Assembly: GCA_935421215.2 (NCBI GenBank)
Contig: OW285235.1
Location: 228,943,200 to 229,007,199, forward strand
Direction: 5' to 3'
Source of the DNA: Melolontha melolontha
Taxonomy: Eukaryota > Arthropoda > Insecta > Coleoptera > Scarabaeidae
DNA length: 64,000 nt
Each line of letters starts with the position of its first letter. Within the stretch, counting starts at the first letter, position 1. The position numbers and the translations under genes were made by a program. Positions 1 to 11,750 of this stretch are shown in pieces. The notes beneath the pieces are model-generated. The model had not been told where the DNA came from. It ran no database searches and saw nothing but the letters and a program-made list of their open reading frames with translations.

Positions 1-528
1 TCGCTTTCCTCATCTATTAAAATTAACAAATCGTAATGCGTTTTCCGAAAAGCTCTTAATTACAAAAGATAAACGTCCTTATCCGTTAAGCTGGGAATTT
101 CTAAGTAGAAACTTTTCAATTAATAAATGTGTTCAATATGAAAGAAAAACTTAATTATGGTTTAACAAAGGTATTTTATTTACAAAAATCTTTTGGATTT
201 ATACTTATCTTAATACAATAGTGAACAAAAAATTCCGGACACTGAAGTAAATGTCTGTTATCATAATTAAAATTATTTTTGTTTGTTTTCTTTTCACAAC
301 ACATGAACTATTATGTATGAAATAAGAATTGGAAATTAAAGAAGATACAAGACATTTAATTTATCAAAAAAGCCAAAAGAAAAACAAAAATAATGAAGAA
401 CTTAAAAAATCATAGTGTGCTCTTTATTCAGATTTATCTGTTGTGTTGAAAGGTCATTTGAACTGTCAGTAGTGATACTTATTGGTTGACAAAATGCAAA
501 TAGAAAACATAGCCCGAGTATAGTAGCT
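1..528. other. no recognisable gene
   Basis: AT-rich sequence with many stop codons in all frames. I see no recognisable domain, RNA gene or bounded repeat before the Tc1 relic. Confidence 0.5.
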
Positions 529-1420
529 TTGAACGAAGATGGACGCAGTATTCGATACATCGCTGCTGTCTTGAATATTCCCAGGAGCACCTGCCGAGTC
601 ACAATACAGCGACATCGTCAAACTGGGGAATACACAAGGCCAGGACCAAGCAGAGCTCGCACTACAAACCGTTTTATGGTGTTATCTACTGTACGCAATC
701 GTGGTTTACTATCAACAATTGTGTCTCGCCAAATCGAAGACGTTTACGGTACTGCAATTTCTGCACGAACCGTTTGCTGAAGATTGAAGTAATACGGATT
801 GATGACAAGGAAACTTGTTGCTTGTCAACTTTTGCTCTCAGCTCAATGTATTCAATTACTACTATTTGCCTGTGAACATAGACACTGGTCAATGGAGGCT
901 TGGTGAAAATTTTTAAGGTGTTATATATCTCTAAGAATGGGATCTGGGAGAAGCGGTATAATTGGTTTGGGCTGGCATTTCACTGTACGCGAAAACTAAC
1001 CTTGTTCTCATTGAAAATGGTACCATGACGGCTGTTATGTACATCAACGAGTGTTTAGCTGATCATGTCGTACCATTTCCTCCATTCGTAGGTGAGAACT
1101 TTACTCTAATCCTCTATAACGCGTGACCTCACACCGCATGAGTGGTTAAGCAATATTAAGATGCGGTTAACTTTTACCGTTTCTAATGGCTAGCTCGAAG
1201 CTCGAACTTGAATACTATTGAAAATCTCTGAGATTCATTAGGGCGACGTGTTCAGCACCGACAACCCATACTGATAACCATTCGGGACCTTCGAATAGCT
1301 CTTCGTGAGTAATGATGAAACAGGACACAATAAGAGATCCCCAACTGCATTAAAAGTTTACCACGCCGTATGGCAGAGGTCATTAGAGTTCGTACAGGTA
1401 GTACGCACAATTATATATAT
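529..1420 (+). pseudogene. Tc1-like transposase relic
   Basis: Decayed Tc1-type transposase. The first 84 codons are open and form a paired-type helix-turn-helix (EDGRSIRYIAAVLNIPRSTC, then a GRPR-like TRPGPSRARTT). Tc1 landmarks follow in shifting frames: a CEHRHWSMEAW stretch near 870-900, a catalytic-glutamate block SSNLNTIENL with a following GRR near 1190-1260, and the C-terminal SLPRRMAEVIRVRTG near 1355-1405. Several frameshifts and stops rule out function. Both transposon ends are too degraded to define, so the limits are those of the recognisable coding remains. Order and spacing of the blocks match a roughly 340-residue Tc1 transposase. Confidence 0.75.
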
Positions 1421-1424
1421 AATG

Positions 1425-3170
1425 GCCAAAACATCCCATAGCGGGGCTTAGCAGCTTCGGGAAGCTTTCTAAATCCTCATTTTCGGAGTGAATCAGTCCA
1501 CGTCCTAGCTCTTCATATCTTCTGGCTTATTTCCTCCCAGAGTTTCCTATTCTTTGTCTTTTCCTGCCAGTTGTTAACACCTGCTCCTCGTAAATCTTCT
1601 ACTACCTCCTCTAGCCATTTGGATCTCGGTGTACCTCTTCTATTTTTTTCCTCCCGGCTTCTAGTTCAATAGCAGCTTGATTGCGTATTCTTCTTCCAGT
1701 TCAGTTTAATAGCAGCTTGATTGCGGATTCTTCTTCCGCCCTCCATACATGCCCCAGCCATTTCATTCTTTGCTGTTTTATTTTTTTTACAATATCTTCT
1801 GCATTGATTTCTTGTTGTAGTTTATCATTTGTTCTTATTTTAAACTCATTGTCCGATAGCTTGGTCCCATTATGGTTCTTAATATTTTCCTTTCGAGTAT
1901 TCTTAGATTTTCTTCGTCTTTCTTAGTCATTGTCATCGTTTCTACTGAATACATTAGTACTGGTCTTATTATCGTGTTATACCGATTGGTCCAGCTCGGA
2001 ACGGGCCATAGGCAACAATATACGTATGGAACGTAATGCGATGTGGCAACGTGTGTACGATACCACTCCGATTGCCCGTCATTCGTATTTAGCTGTACAT
2101 ACGTAAAGGTAGTTATCATGTCAGTGTATACAACCGCAGAGAAGGTACAAATAGTTTCGTGGTATCTTGCCGGCAATTCCTGTCGAATAACCGCTGATTA
2201 ATTTGCTGTAGAGTACGTAAATCGGCCTATTCCTTCGCATTCGACGATTGAAAGGATCGTAAATGCGTTTAGGAAATATGGCTGTGTAGTCGGAAATTGC
2301 CGCAAATGCCAACAAATTGACGAACAGCCTCATATCTCTCTAATACCTGCCGATCGGGAGGAGAGAGACGTGAGGGTTTGTTCGTTAGTTGAAATGGGCG
2401 ACCTTAAGTGTACACTTGAGTGACTTTCTTAAAATTTAAATTTATTTTGCAGATTTATTGATTTTTTTACTTTTATCTTTTAGAAAACGTTATTGTTTTT
2501 TTATTACTTAAAATTACTTTTCCGTAGCAGCTAAGAGTACAATAATAATAATAAATTGGACCTTATTATGTCTGAAACAAATGGGCAAATTACGTATACA
2601 GAATGAATATGCAAACGACTATATCCTTGCGCGGTTTAAGTCTTACTAAATTCTTAACTGCAATGTGCTGCAATTGAAGCTGGTGCGCGTAGAGGGGATG
2701 CGCTGTTGCCACTCATTGCTGACTATGGCCCGTTCCGAGCTTGACCAATCGGTATATTTTTAATTTATTCGTTTTAGAAGGATTTGTGTTCTTTAACAGT
2801 TTCTTATTGGCATAAAAGGTTATATTTGTTGCAATAATTTTTTCTTTTATTTCAGCATCTCTATTCCCATTACTTGATATAATACCCAGATATTTTAATT
2901 TTTTGACCTCTTCCAATCTAAGGTTTTTTATTTGAATATTTTTGTTTTCTCTGTTCTTTTTTCCAACTCTCATCAACTTCGTTTTCGTTTCATTGATTTC
3001 AGACCTAATTTTTCCCCTTCTTTAATTATTTCTTGTGCAATTTCGACCAATATCTCCCTCCTTTTTGTTATGACTACCACATCATCCACATACGCAACCA
3101 CCTGGCTTCCTCGTGTTCTTAGCGTACCCTTGTTTATTTTCCTAAGTACGCACTATTAGTCGTTTAAATT
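1425..3170 (-). pseudogene. non-LTR retrotransposon (LINE) 3' portion, interrupted
   Basis: Reading the minus strand, the reverse-transcriptase palm motif appears as VAYVDDVVVITK near 3070-3105. It is followed, after a one-base frameshift, by INETKTKLMRV, then KLKYLGIISSNG (2840-2900). The typical post-palm block RPVLMYSVETMTMTKKDEE lies at 1905-1965 and a terminal RRGTPRSKWLEEVVEDLRG block at 1575-1640. The order matches the C-terminal half of a LINE polymerase, so the copy is 5'-truncated. It is split by a DNA transposon at 1982-2752; removing that insert and one TA restores the reading KLKIY-NTIIRPVL across the junction. Frameshifts and stops make it a pseudogene. I would not assign a clade more precise than RTE/CR1/R1-like. 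Confidence 0.75.
1982..2752. mobile_element. short mariner-like element with DUF4817-type HTH remnant
   Basis: 771-bp element with near-perfect 30-bp terminal inverted repeats starting CCGATTGGTC (one mismatch), flanked by TA on both sides and inserted in the LINE. On the plus strand at 2118-2400 it keeps the start of a transposase: MSVYTTAEKVQIVSWYLAGN, then a HTH-like block IPSHSTIERIVNAFRKYG. This is the N-terminal helix-turn-helix found on many insect mariner relatives (DUF4817 type). There is one internal stop, and everything downstream, including the catalytic core, has been lost. It is therefore an internally deleted non-autonomous derivative. Confidence 0.8.
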
Positions 3171-3320
3171 GTGTGAAAACGTACTTGTAAAACCTAGACT
3201 ATAAGACCAATGAATTCGTTAATTTTGTACATTTTACTGTTTAATGACTTTTCTTATTGAACAAAATGTGCCTTTTTGTATTTCTCATTCTTACTTTGTA
3301 GATAATGTTTCATGTCTTAA

Positions 3321-5579
3321 CCCTTGTCCGGGCAAGACATTTTACTAACGTAACCGGGCAGTTCGGGCCTGGTAGGCCCGGTGCTTTTAGTATATGTTTT
3401 TACTTACAGAATTAATGAAACAAAGAGTTTATGGGAATTATATATTTAATACCATTTATAAATAACATTAATTACTTACTGATCTTAAATTTTATTCATT
3501 TCTTGCAATTATAACACAAAACTTTTGATGAAGAATGTTCGGTACAAATGTTTTGTTTGCACTCATCACAACATTGTCTTTGTTTGCTGTCTTTTGTTTT
3601 AGGACACATGTAGCACCTTCTTCTAGAATCTGCTTTAGTTTCAGTTCTTGCTCTCTTTGCCGACATTGCTTCTTCACCTACAAACTCGCTGACACAGTGT
3701 TGGATGGTACGAGGAAGTCCATTCGCCTTCCTTCTTTGAATGTGCGGAAGAACTAGGTTTTCAGATACATCTACTAGAAACAATCTCCTTTTTTGGTGTT
3801 TAGCTTTATTCCAATTTGGGTTCAAATTCATCCAAGTAACATATGCTGCAATGCCGCTTACGTCGAGAAGGTTCATAAAAAATGTAAATGACCAACGACT
3901 TGTTCTGCGTTTACATGTGTATTTATGAACCAATTGGTCTAACGTGTCCACGCCACATTTTGTGCTGTTATAATACAGAATTATTTCTGGCTTTTTTTAT
4001 CGTCATCGTTACAGTTATTAGTATGATGCATCGTTGACAGAGCCAAAACACTTTTGTTTTTCTTTGGAACGTAGGACACTAAAGACGCTTTTTCTGTAAA
4101 TCCTGTAAAATTGCTAATGATAAGTCCGTAAAATAATTGTCGAATGTGACATTTCTGTTTGTATTATAATACGGTTGTACGAGCTGCTCCACTACCTGTG
4201 TTGCGAGGCCCTTGGCGATTTGATTTCCTTCCTTTCCAATATAGGGAATACTATTTAGAGGATAGTAGGTTTCAGAGTCACACGCCCACCATATCTTCAT
4301 TCCATATTTGTCTGGTTTGGAAGGCATATATTGTCTAAATGGATATCTTCCTCGAAAGGGTACAAGTTGTTCGTCCACTGTGATGTTTTCTCCGGGGAGG
4401 TAGTGCTTTTTCAGAATGTTATTTACTTTTTCCCAAATAACTCGAATAGGTGCAAGTTTATCGTTCTTCCTTCTTTCGGAACGTGTACCTTTGTCATCAA
4501 ATCGTATAAGTCGCAACAAGCTTTTGAATCGTTTCAATCCCATCGTTGCTCGAAAAATTGAAGGGCCATATAATCGACTCCATAGCACATCGTAGCTAGT
4601 ATCATTAGCACTTAGGTGACCGGCAGTTAGAAGCAAACCAAGAAAAGCGCGAATTTCGATATTATCACATGGTTTCCAGGGAATATCTATCAGTACCCTC
4701 TCTGCCTCCTTGTTTGTATGTGAAGAAATTTCGGTAAGTACAGCTTCATCAATAAATAAGGGAAATGCATCAATTGGATCTTCAACAATTTTTCCCGGCG
4801 GTAAGATAACTTTATGCATTTGCGATTTTATTATATTGCACGAACGAACCCGTCCTGTCGAAGGAGGCTGGCTGCTCCACACTGAATTATCTTTAGCAAC
4901 AAATTTGGAAATACTGACAACAGGAGTGTCACACAGTCCCTCACTGCCTTCTTGCACGTCTTCCGTTTCACTAGCATTAGAAAGGTGGTCCTCTTCGTCC
5001 TCATCTTCGACATCCGACTCAAAATTTACAGGCGCCTGGTCATCGTCCGATAGGTTTTCCAGTATATCTGCGAGTTCGGCGTCCGATAAAAATTTTCTCG
5101 ACATTGCTGAATGATTATAACACTTTCACTCTAATGCATAAACTAAAAGCAATGAATAAAAAATGCTCGTATATATACAAATAGACAGGGAACCCCTACT
5201 TTACCTAATATTACTTTCCTCGAAAAATTACGACCTATATACGTCATCAAATGTATTTGCTGCACAAATGACACAAAAATGATCGGAAACACTAATTACG
5301 TAAAGAGGATTAGAAAACAAAAACGGAAAATAAAGTTACCATAATTGCCTAAAGTATGGGCCTGCTAAGCCCGGCTTGCCCGTTAATGGGATTTTAAGTA
5401 CAATCCGTCAATTAACTAACGATTATTCATAATTTAACAAATATTACTTCATAAGAAAACAGTAATTAAAATTTCTGAGGAATTCTAAAGAGCATTAAGT
5501 CGTACTAAAATTACTCATTAAGATATTGAATTTTTTATAGTCGCTCGGGCCTGGCAGGCCCCCCTTGACCGGATAAGGG
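3321..5579 (-). mobile_element. piggyBac-family DNA transposon
   Basis: 2,259-bp element bounded by TTAA duplications at 3317-3320 and 5580-5583. The inverted ends begin CCCTTGTCCGG (left) and CCCTTATCCGG (right). Just inside each end are GC-rich palindromic blocks of the form GGGCCTGNNAGGCCC, three in total, standing out from the AT-rich background. They may be transposase-binding sites. The element carries one minus-strand transposase gene (next entry). Confidence 0.93.
3496..5104 (-). pseudogene. piggyBac transposase (DDE_Tnp_1_7 type), frameshifted
   Basis: The first 341 codons (5104-4079) are open: an acidic N-terminus (residues 1-55), then the DDE domain with the first catalytic Asp in VDEQL (about residue 245) and the second in FDNYF (about 323). 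The frame then breaks. The sequence resumes as ASLVSYVPKKNKSVLALS, breaks again, and continues from STKCGVDTLDQ (third Asp) through 3951-3496, ending in a Cys-rich finger (CYMCPKTK, CCDECKQNICTEHS, CYNCKK). About 40 residues that normally follow FDNYFT appear to be missing at the first break, so this looks like an internal deletion plus frameshift. All three Asp codons survive. Length and domain order otherwise match the PGBD-like family. Confidence 0.9.
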
Positions 5580-5639
5580 TTAAAAAAAATGAAAAAAAAA
5601 ATTTTGCTTGTACCAACAGACATTTACGGTGACCAGAAT

Positions 5640-5830
5640 TTTTTGTCTACGAGTACATTTCAAAGTTTCTGGAATATATACCGATGAAAACAATGATGTT
5701 ATAACGAATAAAGCTAAAATCTCCCCGTCTTCCAGTTCACAATCTTTAATTATTTGAATACATTCTAAGGAATTTCCGTCTGACAATCTTTCTGGTTTTA
5801 GGGGTAAATTTTTAAAAAAGACAATAGATG
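5640..5830 (-). pseudogene. Penelope-like reverse transcriptase fragment
   Basis: Minus-strand translation gives LEDGEILALFVITSLFSSV with a preceding SLECIQIIKDC. This resembles the PLE reverse-transcriptase block '(L)xDxExLVSFDVxSLFTNVP' that contains the first palm aspartate, here FDV altered to FVI. Only this short block is recognisable. It directly abuts the right TTAA of the piggyBac element. Assignment rests on the motif alone. Confidence 0.5.
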
Positions 5831-7212
5831 TATTTTTTCCGTAAAAAAAACATGTAATACTGCATAAAGTGTTCTTAGAATTAAAGTGATTGATTCAAAT
5901 GATTTGAATTTTTTTGTATTAACTTTTGACTATGTTTAATCGTAAACCCCGATATACGCGAATTTCACTTAACGCGATTTTTTGCGGAACGTATCCCTCG
6001 CGTACTGTACTTTGTTTCATCGGAATACAAAGACAATTAAATCGGTTATTTCGAAAAGGCCACATCTCCTCAAGTGGGCGAAAATGAGTTAAACTCACCA
6101 AACGATTCAGAATATGTTTTAAGCTTTGTTACATATGAAAACGCCACATTTCCGCTGTTCGTTAGTGTAACTTGAACAGCTGTGATTTTCTGTTTACTTC
6201 GTAAAGGCCACTTCTCCGGAGATGTGGCGTTGTCCAGCAACATGCGTGCGCCGAAGAGTTTGTTGATGTTAACGGACGTCTCAGTATGCAGTCGCTTGTG
6301 ATCTCGTACATTGTTTTTACAAAGAGGCCTAACTCGAACAGTGAAAGCAGTGCCATTATTGAAATTAATCAACAAAGGAAGAGAGAGAAGGGCATTATTA
6401 ATCGTCCTAAGTATAAAAGTTAAGTAATCAAGAAGGCTAAAGTAAAAGGTAAGCAGCATATAAATCATGTGGGAAAGAAGGTTATGGCGCGAAAAATGGG
6501 AATCGACTGCAATTGTCACAAGAAATGTTGTAAAAATTATTCAGAATTGGACAGAATATCTTTGTTGACTTCTTTACAGCAGTTTGATGATAAAAACTCT
6601 CAAGATTCCTCCTTCATTAACCATTTATAAATCCAGTAGGTCGCTGACTTCATACCTGAAATAATTGTTCTCATCGAATTACGTCTTGTGTTTCGCGATT
6701 TTATAGTTTTACTGTGTCCATATTCAACACTGTTATTTTTACCTACTGCAGATGACAACTTACTTGTTGAAACACGTATTTAGGATACAGATATCAATTT
6801 GGATGATATTCTTTATGTTGTGTATATTAACATTAAGGTTTACATTTTTACCTCAAGGTTAATTTACCTTTTTAATTTCCTCTGTCCGACTAAAACTGTT
6901 TTGATTTATAAACAAAAGGTCTTTAGAATACTGAAACAATAAAACTTATGATTTCTCTTAGAGATAGGACCAAGGCAAAGTATTTGAAGAATAAGACTCT
7001 TCACGATTGTATGGGCCATACATAGATGTTAATAATATAAAAAAGGATTCAAAGAACACATAATTCGTATTCCAGGATTAAGAAATATGAGCATATTTCG
7101 TACACATGTGGTATAGGGTTTCATAATATTCTTTAAGTTTTAACTGCGCCACAGTCTCCAGTGAAAGACCTTTTTACTAAATTTTGAATTGTCTTCTGTT
7201 TTTTTATTAATA
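5831..7212. other. no recognisable gene
   Basis: No gene is supported. At 5938-6000 a block reading CCCCGATATACGCGAATTTC followed by TTAACGCGATTTTTTGCGG resembles one end of a pogo-type transposon, but no partner end was found. Open frames around 6070-6519 have no recognisable domain. Confidence 0.4.
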
Positions 7213-7257
7213 AAGGCCGGACTATATGCAAAAAAAAAGTGAAAATATGCGCATATA

Positions 7258-7600
7258 CCGGGTGTATTATGAAAAAAATAAGAAATCTCTGTGTTCGGAG
7301 AAACCAGAATAAATCGAACTAAAAAAAAAACCTACAATTTCTCGTTTTTTTTCATACAAGGATATCGTTGTTTACAGTTTCATATTCAGAAAAAGTAATA
7401 TATTTGAATAAGGAAAAAAAATATAGTGCAATTTAAAAAAACACAGTTTGCAGTTGTCTGTCAAAAACAAAGTGTAAAAAAAATTCAAAGCGGATCACGT
7501 TACAGTGTTTTTAAAACGATTTAGTTCGACGTATAATTTATTACATTCGGATAAAAAATAAAAAAGTTACAGCACGAAAGGTTTTTCATAATACACCCGG
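7258..7600. mobile_element. 343-bp MITE in hAT subterminal region
   Basis: Terminal inverted repeats CCGGGTGTATTATGAAAAA of 19 bp, with TA duplicated on each side, inserted between the left end and the 3' end of the hAT gene. There is no coding capacity. The TA target and TIR form suggest a Tc1/mariner-mobilised MITE. Confidence 0.85.
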
Positions 7601-7745
7601 TATATGCAGATGTTTTAGCCCAAATATGCACTTCCTTATGAAAAATATGCAGGTAAAAAATACGAAGAATGTTAGAAAATGGAATATGTAGAAAAAATAT
7701 TCTATTATGTTTACTCCAAGTTTATTTAGAACATTTGCAACATGA

Positions 7746-9327
7746 TTAACTATGAAAACAATTTACAATTACATATTTCTCAAAGTTTCCAACAGAAAAA
7801 TTGTGACGCTTGTCTGAAATCATGTATTTATATATTGAAAAGGTTCGTTCTACGTCAACGCTTATTATAGGAGCATATTTCAAATTAGAAATATCATCTA
7901 TTGTCAACTCAATATTTTCTACTGAATCACGACACAAGACTTTAGCAATGTCATTTAGCTTTTTAAAACCCTCATTTTTTCCTATTACACTTAAAAATTT
8001 TTCATACACTGACTGTCCCACTCCTCTTTTAACATCAAAACATGACTTTTCAAATTTGTTTATTATTTCAACGCTCTAAATTAGCGACATAAATTGTTTT
8101 TTCAACTGCAATATAGAACTGGAAATAATTTAATAAACGCCAACTCATGAGGTATTTCTTTACTCGAATACACCTTTTGGGCGTTTATCACAGATTGTGC
8201 ATCCCTATCAAGGTACATAATAATTGCCATTATTCCTACATAATGATTTGCATGAAAAATTTCAGCCTTGAATCACGTCCACCACCATCGTGTGATTACT
8301 GGTTGAGGAGGAAGCGGAACACCGGGTGGATGTTGTTTGTAAAACAGAACTCGTGATGGGGTTTTTAAAAATACTTTCTTAACACTAAATAAAGTATTTA
8401 CTGAGGGAATATGCTTTCTGATTTCTTTTGCAACACGATTTAGTCCGTGCGCCAAGCAATTTGTGTGAATTAAATTTGGGTAAGAGATTTTCAAGTTGAA
8501 AGCTGCCTTCACCATGTATGGTGCAGCATTCGTCAAAAATAATAGAATTTTCTCTGTTGGAATCAATTCCGGTAAGAAGAAAATTCCCAGTTCTTCATGT
8601 ATAAACCTTGTGATTGTCAAATTATTTACCTTTACCAACTGTTTGGATAAAATTAAATACGATTTTGCTGGAACCGATACGTTAACGATACCAATCATTA
8701 AATGAACTATGTATCGGCCCACGCTATCAGTAGTTTCATCTACGCACCTATAAAGATAATTTTTTGCAAGAACCTTCTTAATGCTATTCAATGTTTCTGC
8801 ATAGATACAGCGAATATATTTTTTTCTTAACGTGCTCGCGTCGGGAATGTTATATTTGCTGATGTACTTTTGCAAAAATAACTTGACATTTAAATTGTTT
8901 AATTTGTGTACTGGAATATCTGCCGACACAAACATTTGACACAAATCTTCATTACATTGTTTTTGTTCCGATTTCTTGGAAGTTGATGACAAACATTGCG
9001 GTAATGTTTGCTGACTCTTCTTCGCCAATTAGTTTTGCAGTGTGAGATGGAGTTTTCATATGTTGGGCGACTTGGAACTTTCTCTCACTTGTAATCTGCA
9101 AAAAATCACATCATCGGTTGTTTTCTTATAAAATAAATGCTAGTAAAAGATAAAGGAATAATTAAAAACTAATTAATAAATAAGAGTAAATAAAATTTTA
9201 CTCACAATCTTGCAGCATGCTACGCAAAACACTTTTTCTCCATCCATACGCAATTCTGAATAAGGTACAATCCATCCAGGCACAGACGCTATTTTCCGCG
9301 TTTTTGCTATTATATCACAACAACTCA
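7746..9327 (-). pseudogene. hAT transposase, CGGBP1-like, two exons, broken
   Basis: Exon 1 (9327-9206) starts at an ATG and encodes MSCCDIIAKTRKIASVPGW...VFCVACCKI. A GTGAGT donor follows; the 110-bp intron (9205-9096) ends TTTTTTGCAG. Exon 2 continues ITSERKFQVAQHMKTPSHT, completing a Cys2-His2 BED-like finger. After a one-base frameshift, 9028-8273 is open and holds the first catalytic Asp region (CVDETTDSVG), an FLTNAAPYM segment where the second Asp is expected but changed to Asn, and CLAHGLNRV matching the hAT C..H motif. A further disrupted stretch leads to 8021-7746, the dimerisation domain (PIISVDVERTFSIYK, then LSDKR-like ISDKRHNF). The same gene type recurs at 16.5-18.8, 30.7-31.7 and 62.4-64 kb. 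Confidence 0.82.
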
Positions 9328-9817
9328 TAAGTTTACACTTCGAAAAGCCAACGTAAAATGACGTTTAAAATAAAATTACTTTCGAATATGGGAATAATTT
9401 TCTCCGAATAGCAAAGAAATACATATACTCCTAATTTTCTGGTAAAATGTATTTTTGTGTTTATTTAGAAGTTTTCAGGTATTAGCTTTTCCTGGAATTT
9501 TGTCTCGGCCTGGATGTATGGGAAGAGCATTAATAAATTCTCGGAGACGCTTATCGGAAAAGTAATGGGAAGAGGCTTAACAAAATGCTATTTTTAAGTT
9601 AAAGAGGGCTCTTTAATTTTTATTTGTTTGTTACATCCACGACATATTTTTAGTAATGCCTACAATAAATTTTATTTAGTAAATAAATAAAACTCGGATA
9701 CTTAAAATATGCATAAATGCTGAATTACTACAAAATTTGCAAATAATATACCAAATGTATATATTATGCAAATATGCAAATTTATGGAAACTGCATATAA
9801 TCCGACCTCTATTAATT

Positions 9818-10952
9818 AAATATTAGTCAGAGAAATGTCTTAAAAACACTACTAAATTGTAAATTTAGCTTATTTCGTAACAGCTATAACAAGAGGGAGA
9901 CAGTAAATGTGTGTATTTAATGTGGATCAGTATGTATACCCAACAAAGTTAAAGTTTGTTGACATCACAGATTGTTATAATGTTCAATAATATTTCTTTT
10001 TAATAATTTGCTAAGTAATTATCTGTAATTAATATTATAATAGGCGTTTGTATATTAATAAGACAATTATAATAATTTCATAACTAGTTTGAAAGTCAAA
10101 CACTTTATACAGTTTAGTGATAAGTTTAGGGACCAAGTAAGAAAAACACAAAATTACGTCTGAAATTCTACGTTGAGACAATGCGGGACCCAGATGACAT
10201 GCTCGAGGCTTAAATGGAAATTCCACTAAACTTACTTCAAGTACAGACATCTCGTAACAATATAACAAGTTGAAAGATTATCCTATAGGAGAATTTCACG
10301 TAAAAGGACCGTCTGAATTATAGACTTCAACGATGTGCTGGGATTAATTCAACAAAATTCACCGCAAATATGTGTCTGTTCCTAAAAGCTTCAAAAAGGA
10401 TTACATTTGTTTGCTACAATAAATTAGATACTTACTTTTTGAGAATGTTGTGTAGACGTTTATATATAGTAGAAATAAATTCAAACGTGTATGTAGGTTG
10501 TTGATATAATTTATACAAGGTTATTATAAAGTAAGGGATATACAAGGAATGTCTCAGAAGTAATGAGAATGATTTTTTTACGCCCAATGTGGCAGCAGTG
10601 TATTACAGCTGGAGACGACTACATGTAAGAGGAAGGAGTATGTACGCAATGACAAAAGGTGCAGTCCTCTTAGTTCAGTCACAGTTTAGAGATATAACAG
10701 TTTGGACACTTAACGTATTTATTAATGAAATTTGTAAGCCAATATCGATGAACTTAGCCCACTGCGACTCTACCACGCACCGACTTATAGCGCGATACAT
10801 AAATCCATTACACATTTTAAATATACCGCTTTCATCTAAATATTTTATCTAAAGTTTTATCAAAATTGATTAGATTTTCTAAAGAAAAATTAAGTACATT
10901 CTCATTAAAGAAGTAAGTAACAAACTAATGTATTTTGTGATGATAAGTAAAT
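9818..10952. other. no recognisable gene
   Basis: AT-rich interval. An 87-codon open frame at 10589-10852 (+) has no recognisable domain and I do not call it a gene. Confidence 0.45.
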
Positions 10953-11180
10953 AAAACTATTTTTAATAATATACAATATTATTAAAAATCTGGTGTGAAG
11001 AACACAAATACAGGTTCACTATTAATAGTTTTTGTGAACATGTCCGAACATATCCCTCCCCAGAGACGTAGATACGTATTTCGCCTTTCTACAGGCTCAT
11101 CGGTACGGCCCTGCTGGAGAAAGGATATCTTCAGGCACGTTCACAAAAAAGAACCACATCGCCATATCACAGAAATTATC
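10953..11180. repeat. partial foldback repeat, copy 1
   Basis: Shares over 150 bp with the left arm of the 11361-11750 repeat, starting at the AT palindrome TTTTTAATAATAT and running through CAGGTTCACTATTAATA and GAACATATCCCTCCCCAGAG. Its own right side partly inverts (GGATATCTTCAGGCACGTTC), so it is a shorter hairpin of the same family. No coding potential. Confidence 0.75.
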
Positions 11181-11360
11181 TAGACTGAGCGTAGAAGTAA
11201 ATTCAGCGCTGCCTGTTGTCAGACAGCCGAAGTACCTCGCCATGTCCACATAACCAATGCGAACTAACAACGCCCTTGCAAAGGTGGTACAGCCATCTCT
11301 CTAGAAACTGTATTTTATTTGTGTCCTCACTCATACTACGGACTAACCGCATGTGTAATG

Positions 11361-11750
11361 TATCAGAATAATTGAAACATACATGAGGTGGTAAACCCCA
11401 CCAGTTTTGTATAATACAAAGATATTTTTAATAATATAAAATATTATTAAAAATCTGTGAAGAACAAAAATACAGGTTCACTATTAATATTTTTTGTGAA
11501 CGTGTCCGAACATATCCCTCCCCAGAGACATCGATACGTATTTCGCCTTTCTACATGCTCGTCGGTACGCCCTTGCTGGAGGGGGGGAGGGATATGTTCT
11601 AACACGTTCACAAAAATATTAATAAAATGAACCTGTATTTGTGTTCTTCACACCAGATTTTTAATAATATTTTATATTATTAAAAATACCTTTGTATCAT
11701 ACAAAACTGATGGGGTTTACCTACTGATGAATGTTTCAATTATTCTGATA
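11361..11750. repeat. foldback / hairpin MITE, copy 2
   Basis: Almost the whole 390-bp segment is one inverted repeat. The outer arms read TATCAGAATAATTGAAACAT on both strands. They continue through a GGTAAACCCCA block, the AT palindrome and the CAGGTTCA block toward a centre near 11570, where a GC-rich GAGGGGGGGAGGG tract sits. Foldback elements of this kind lack genes and are mobilised in trans. Confidence 0.8.

Larger units (their letters stand above)
7213..9809 (-). mobile_element. hAT transposon (CGGBP1-like lineage) with nested MITE
   Basis: 2,597-bp element. The ends read AAGGCCGGACTATATGCA (left) and, inverted, GAGGTCGGATTATATGCA (right), followed by AT-rich subterminal tracts with repeated ATATGCA. 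The flanks are an 8-bp duplication with one difference (TATTAATA at 7205-7212, TATTAATT at 9810-9817). It carries one minus-strand transposase gene and a MITE at 7258-7600. Confidence 0.85.

Noticed and set aside
4710..5114. 134-codon Ser-rich plus-strand frame
   Set aside because: Antisense shadow of the acidic N-terminus of the piggyBac transposase.
6070..6519. 149-codon minus-strand frame
   Set aside because: No recognisable motif, no splice or promoter context, overlapping alternative frames; probably chance.
10589..10852. 87-codon plus-strand frame
   Set aside because: No domain and no supporting context in AT-rich DNA.
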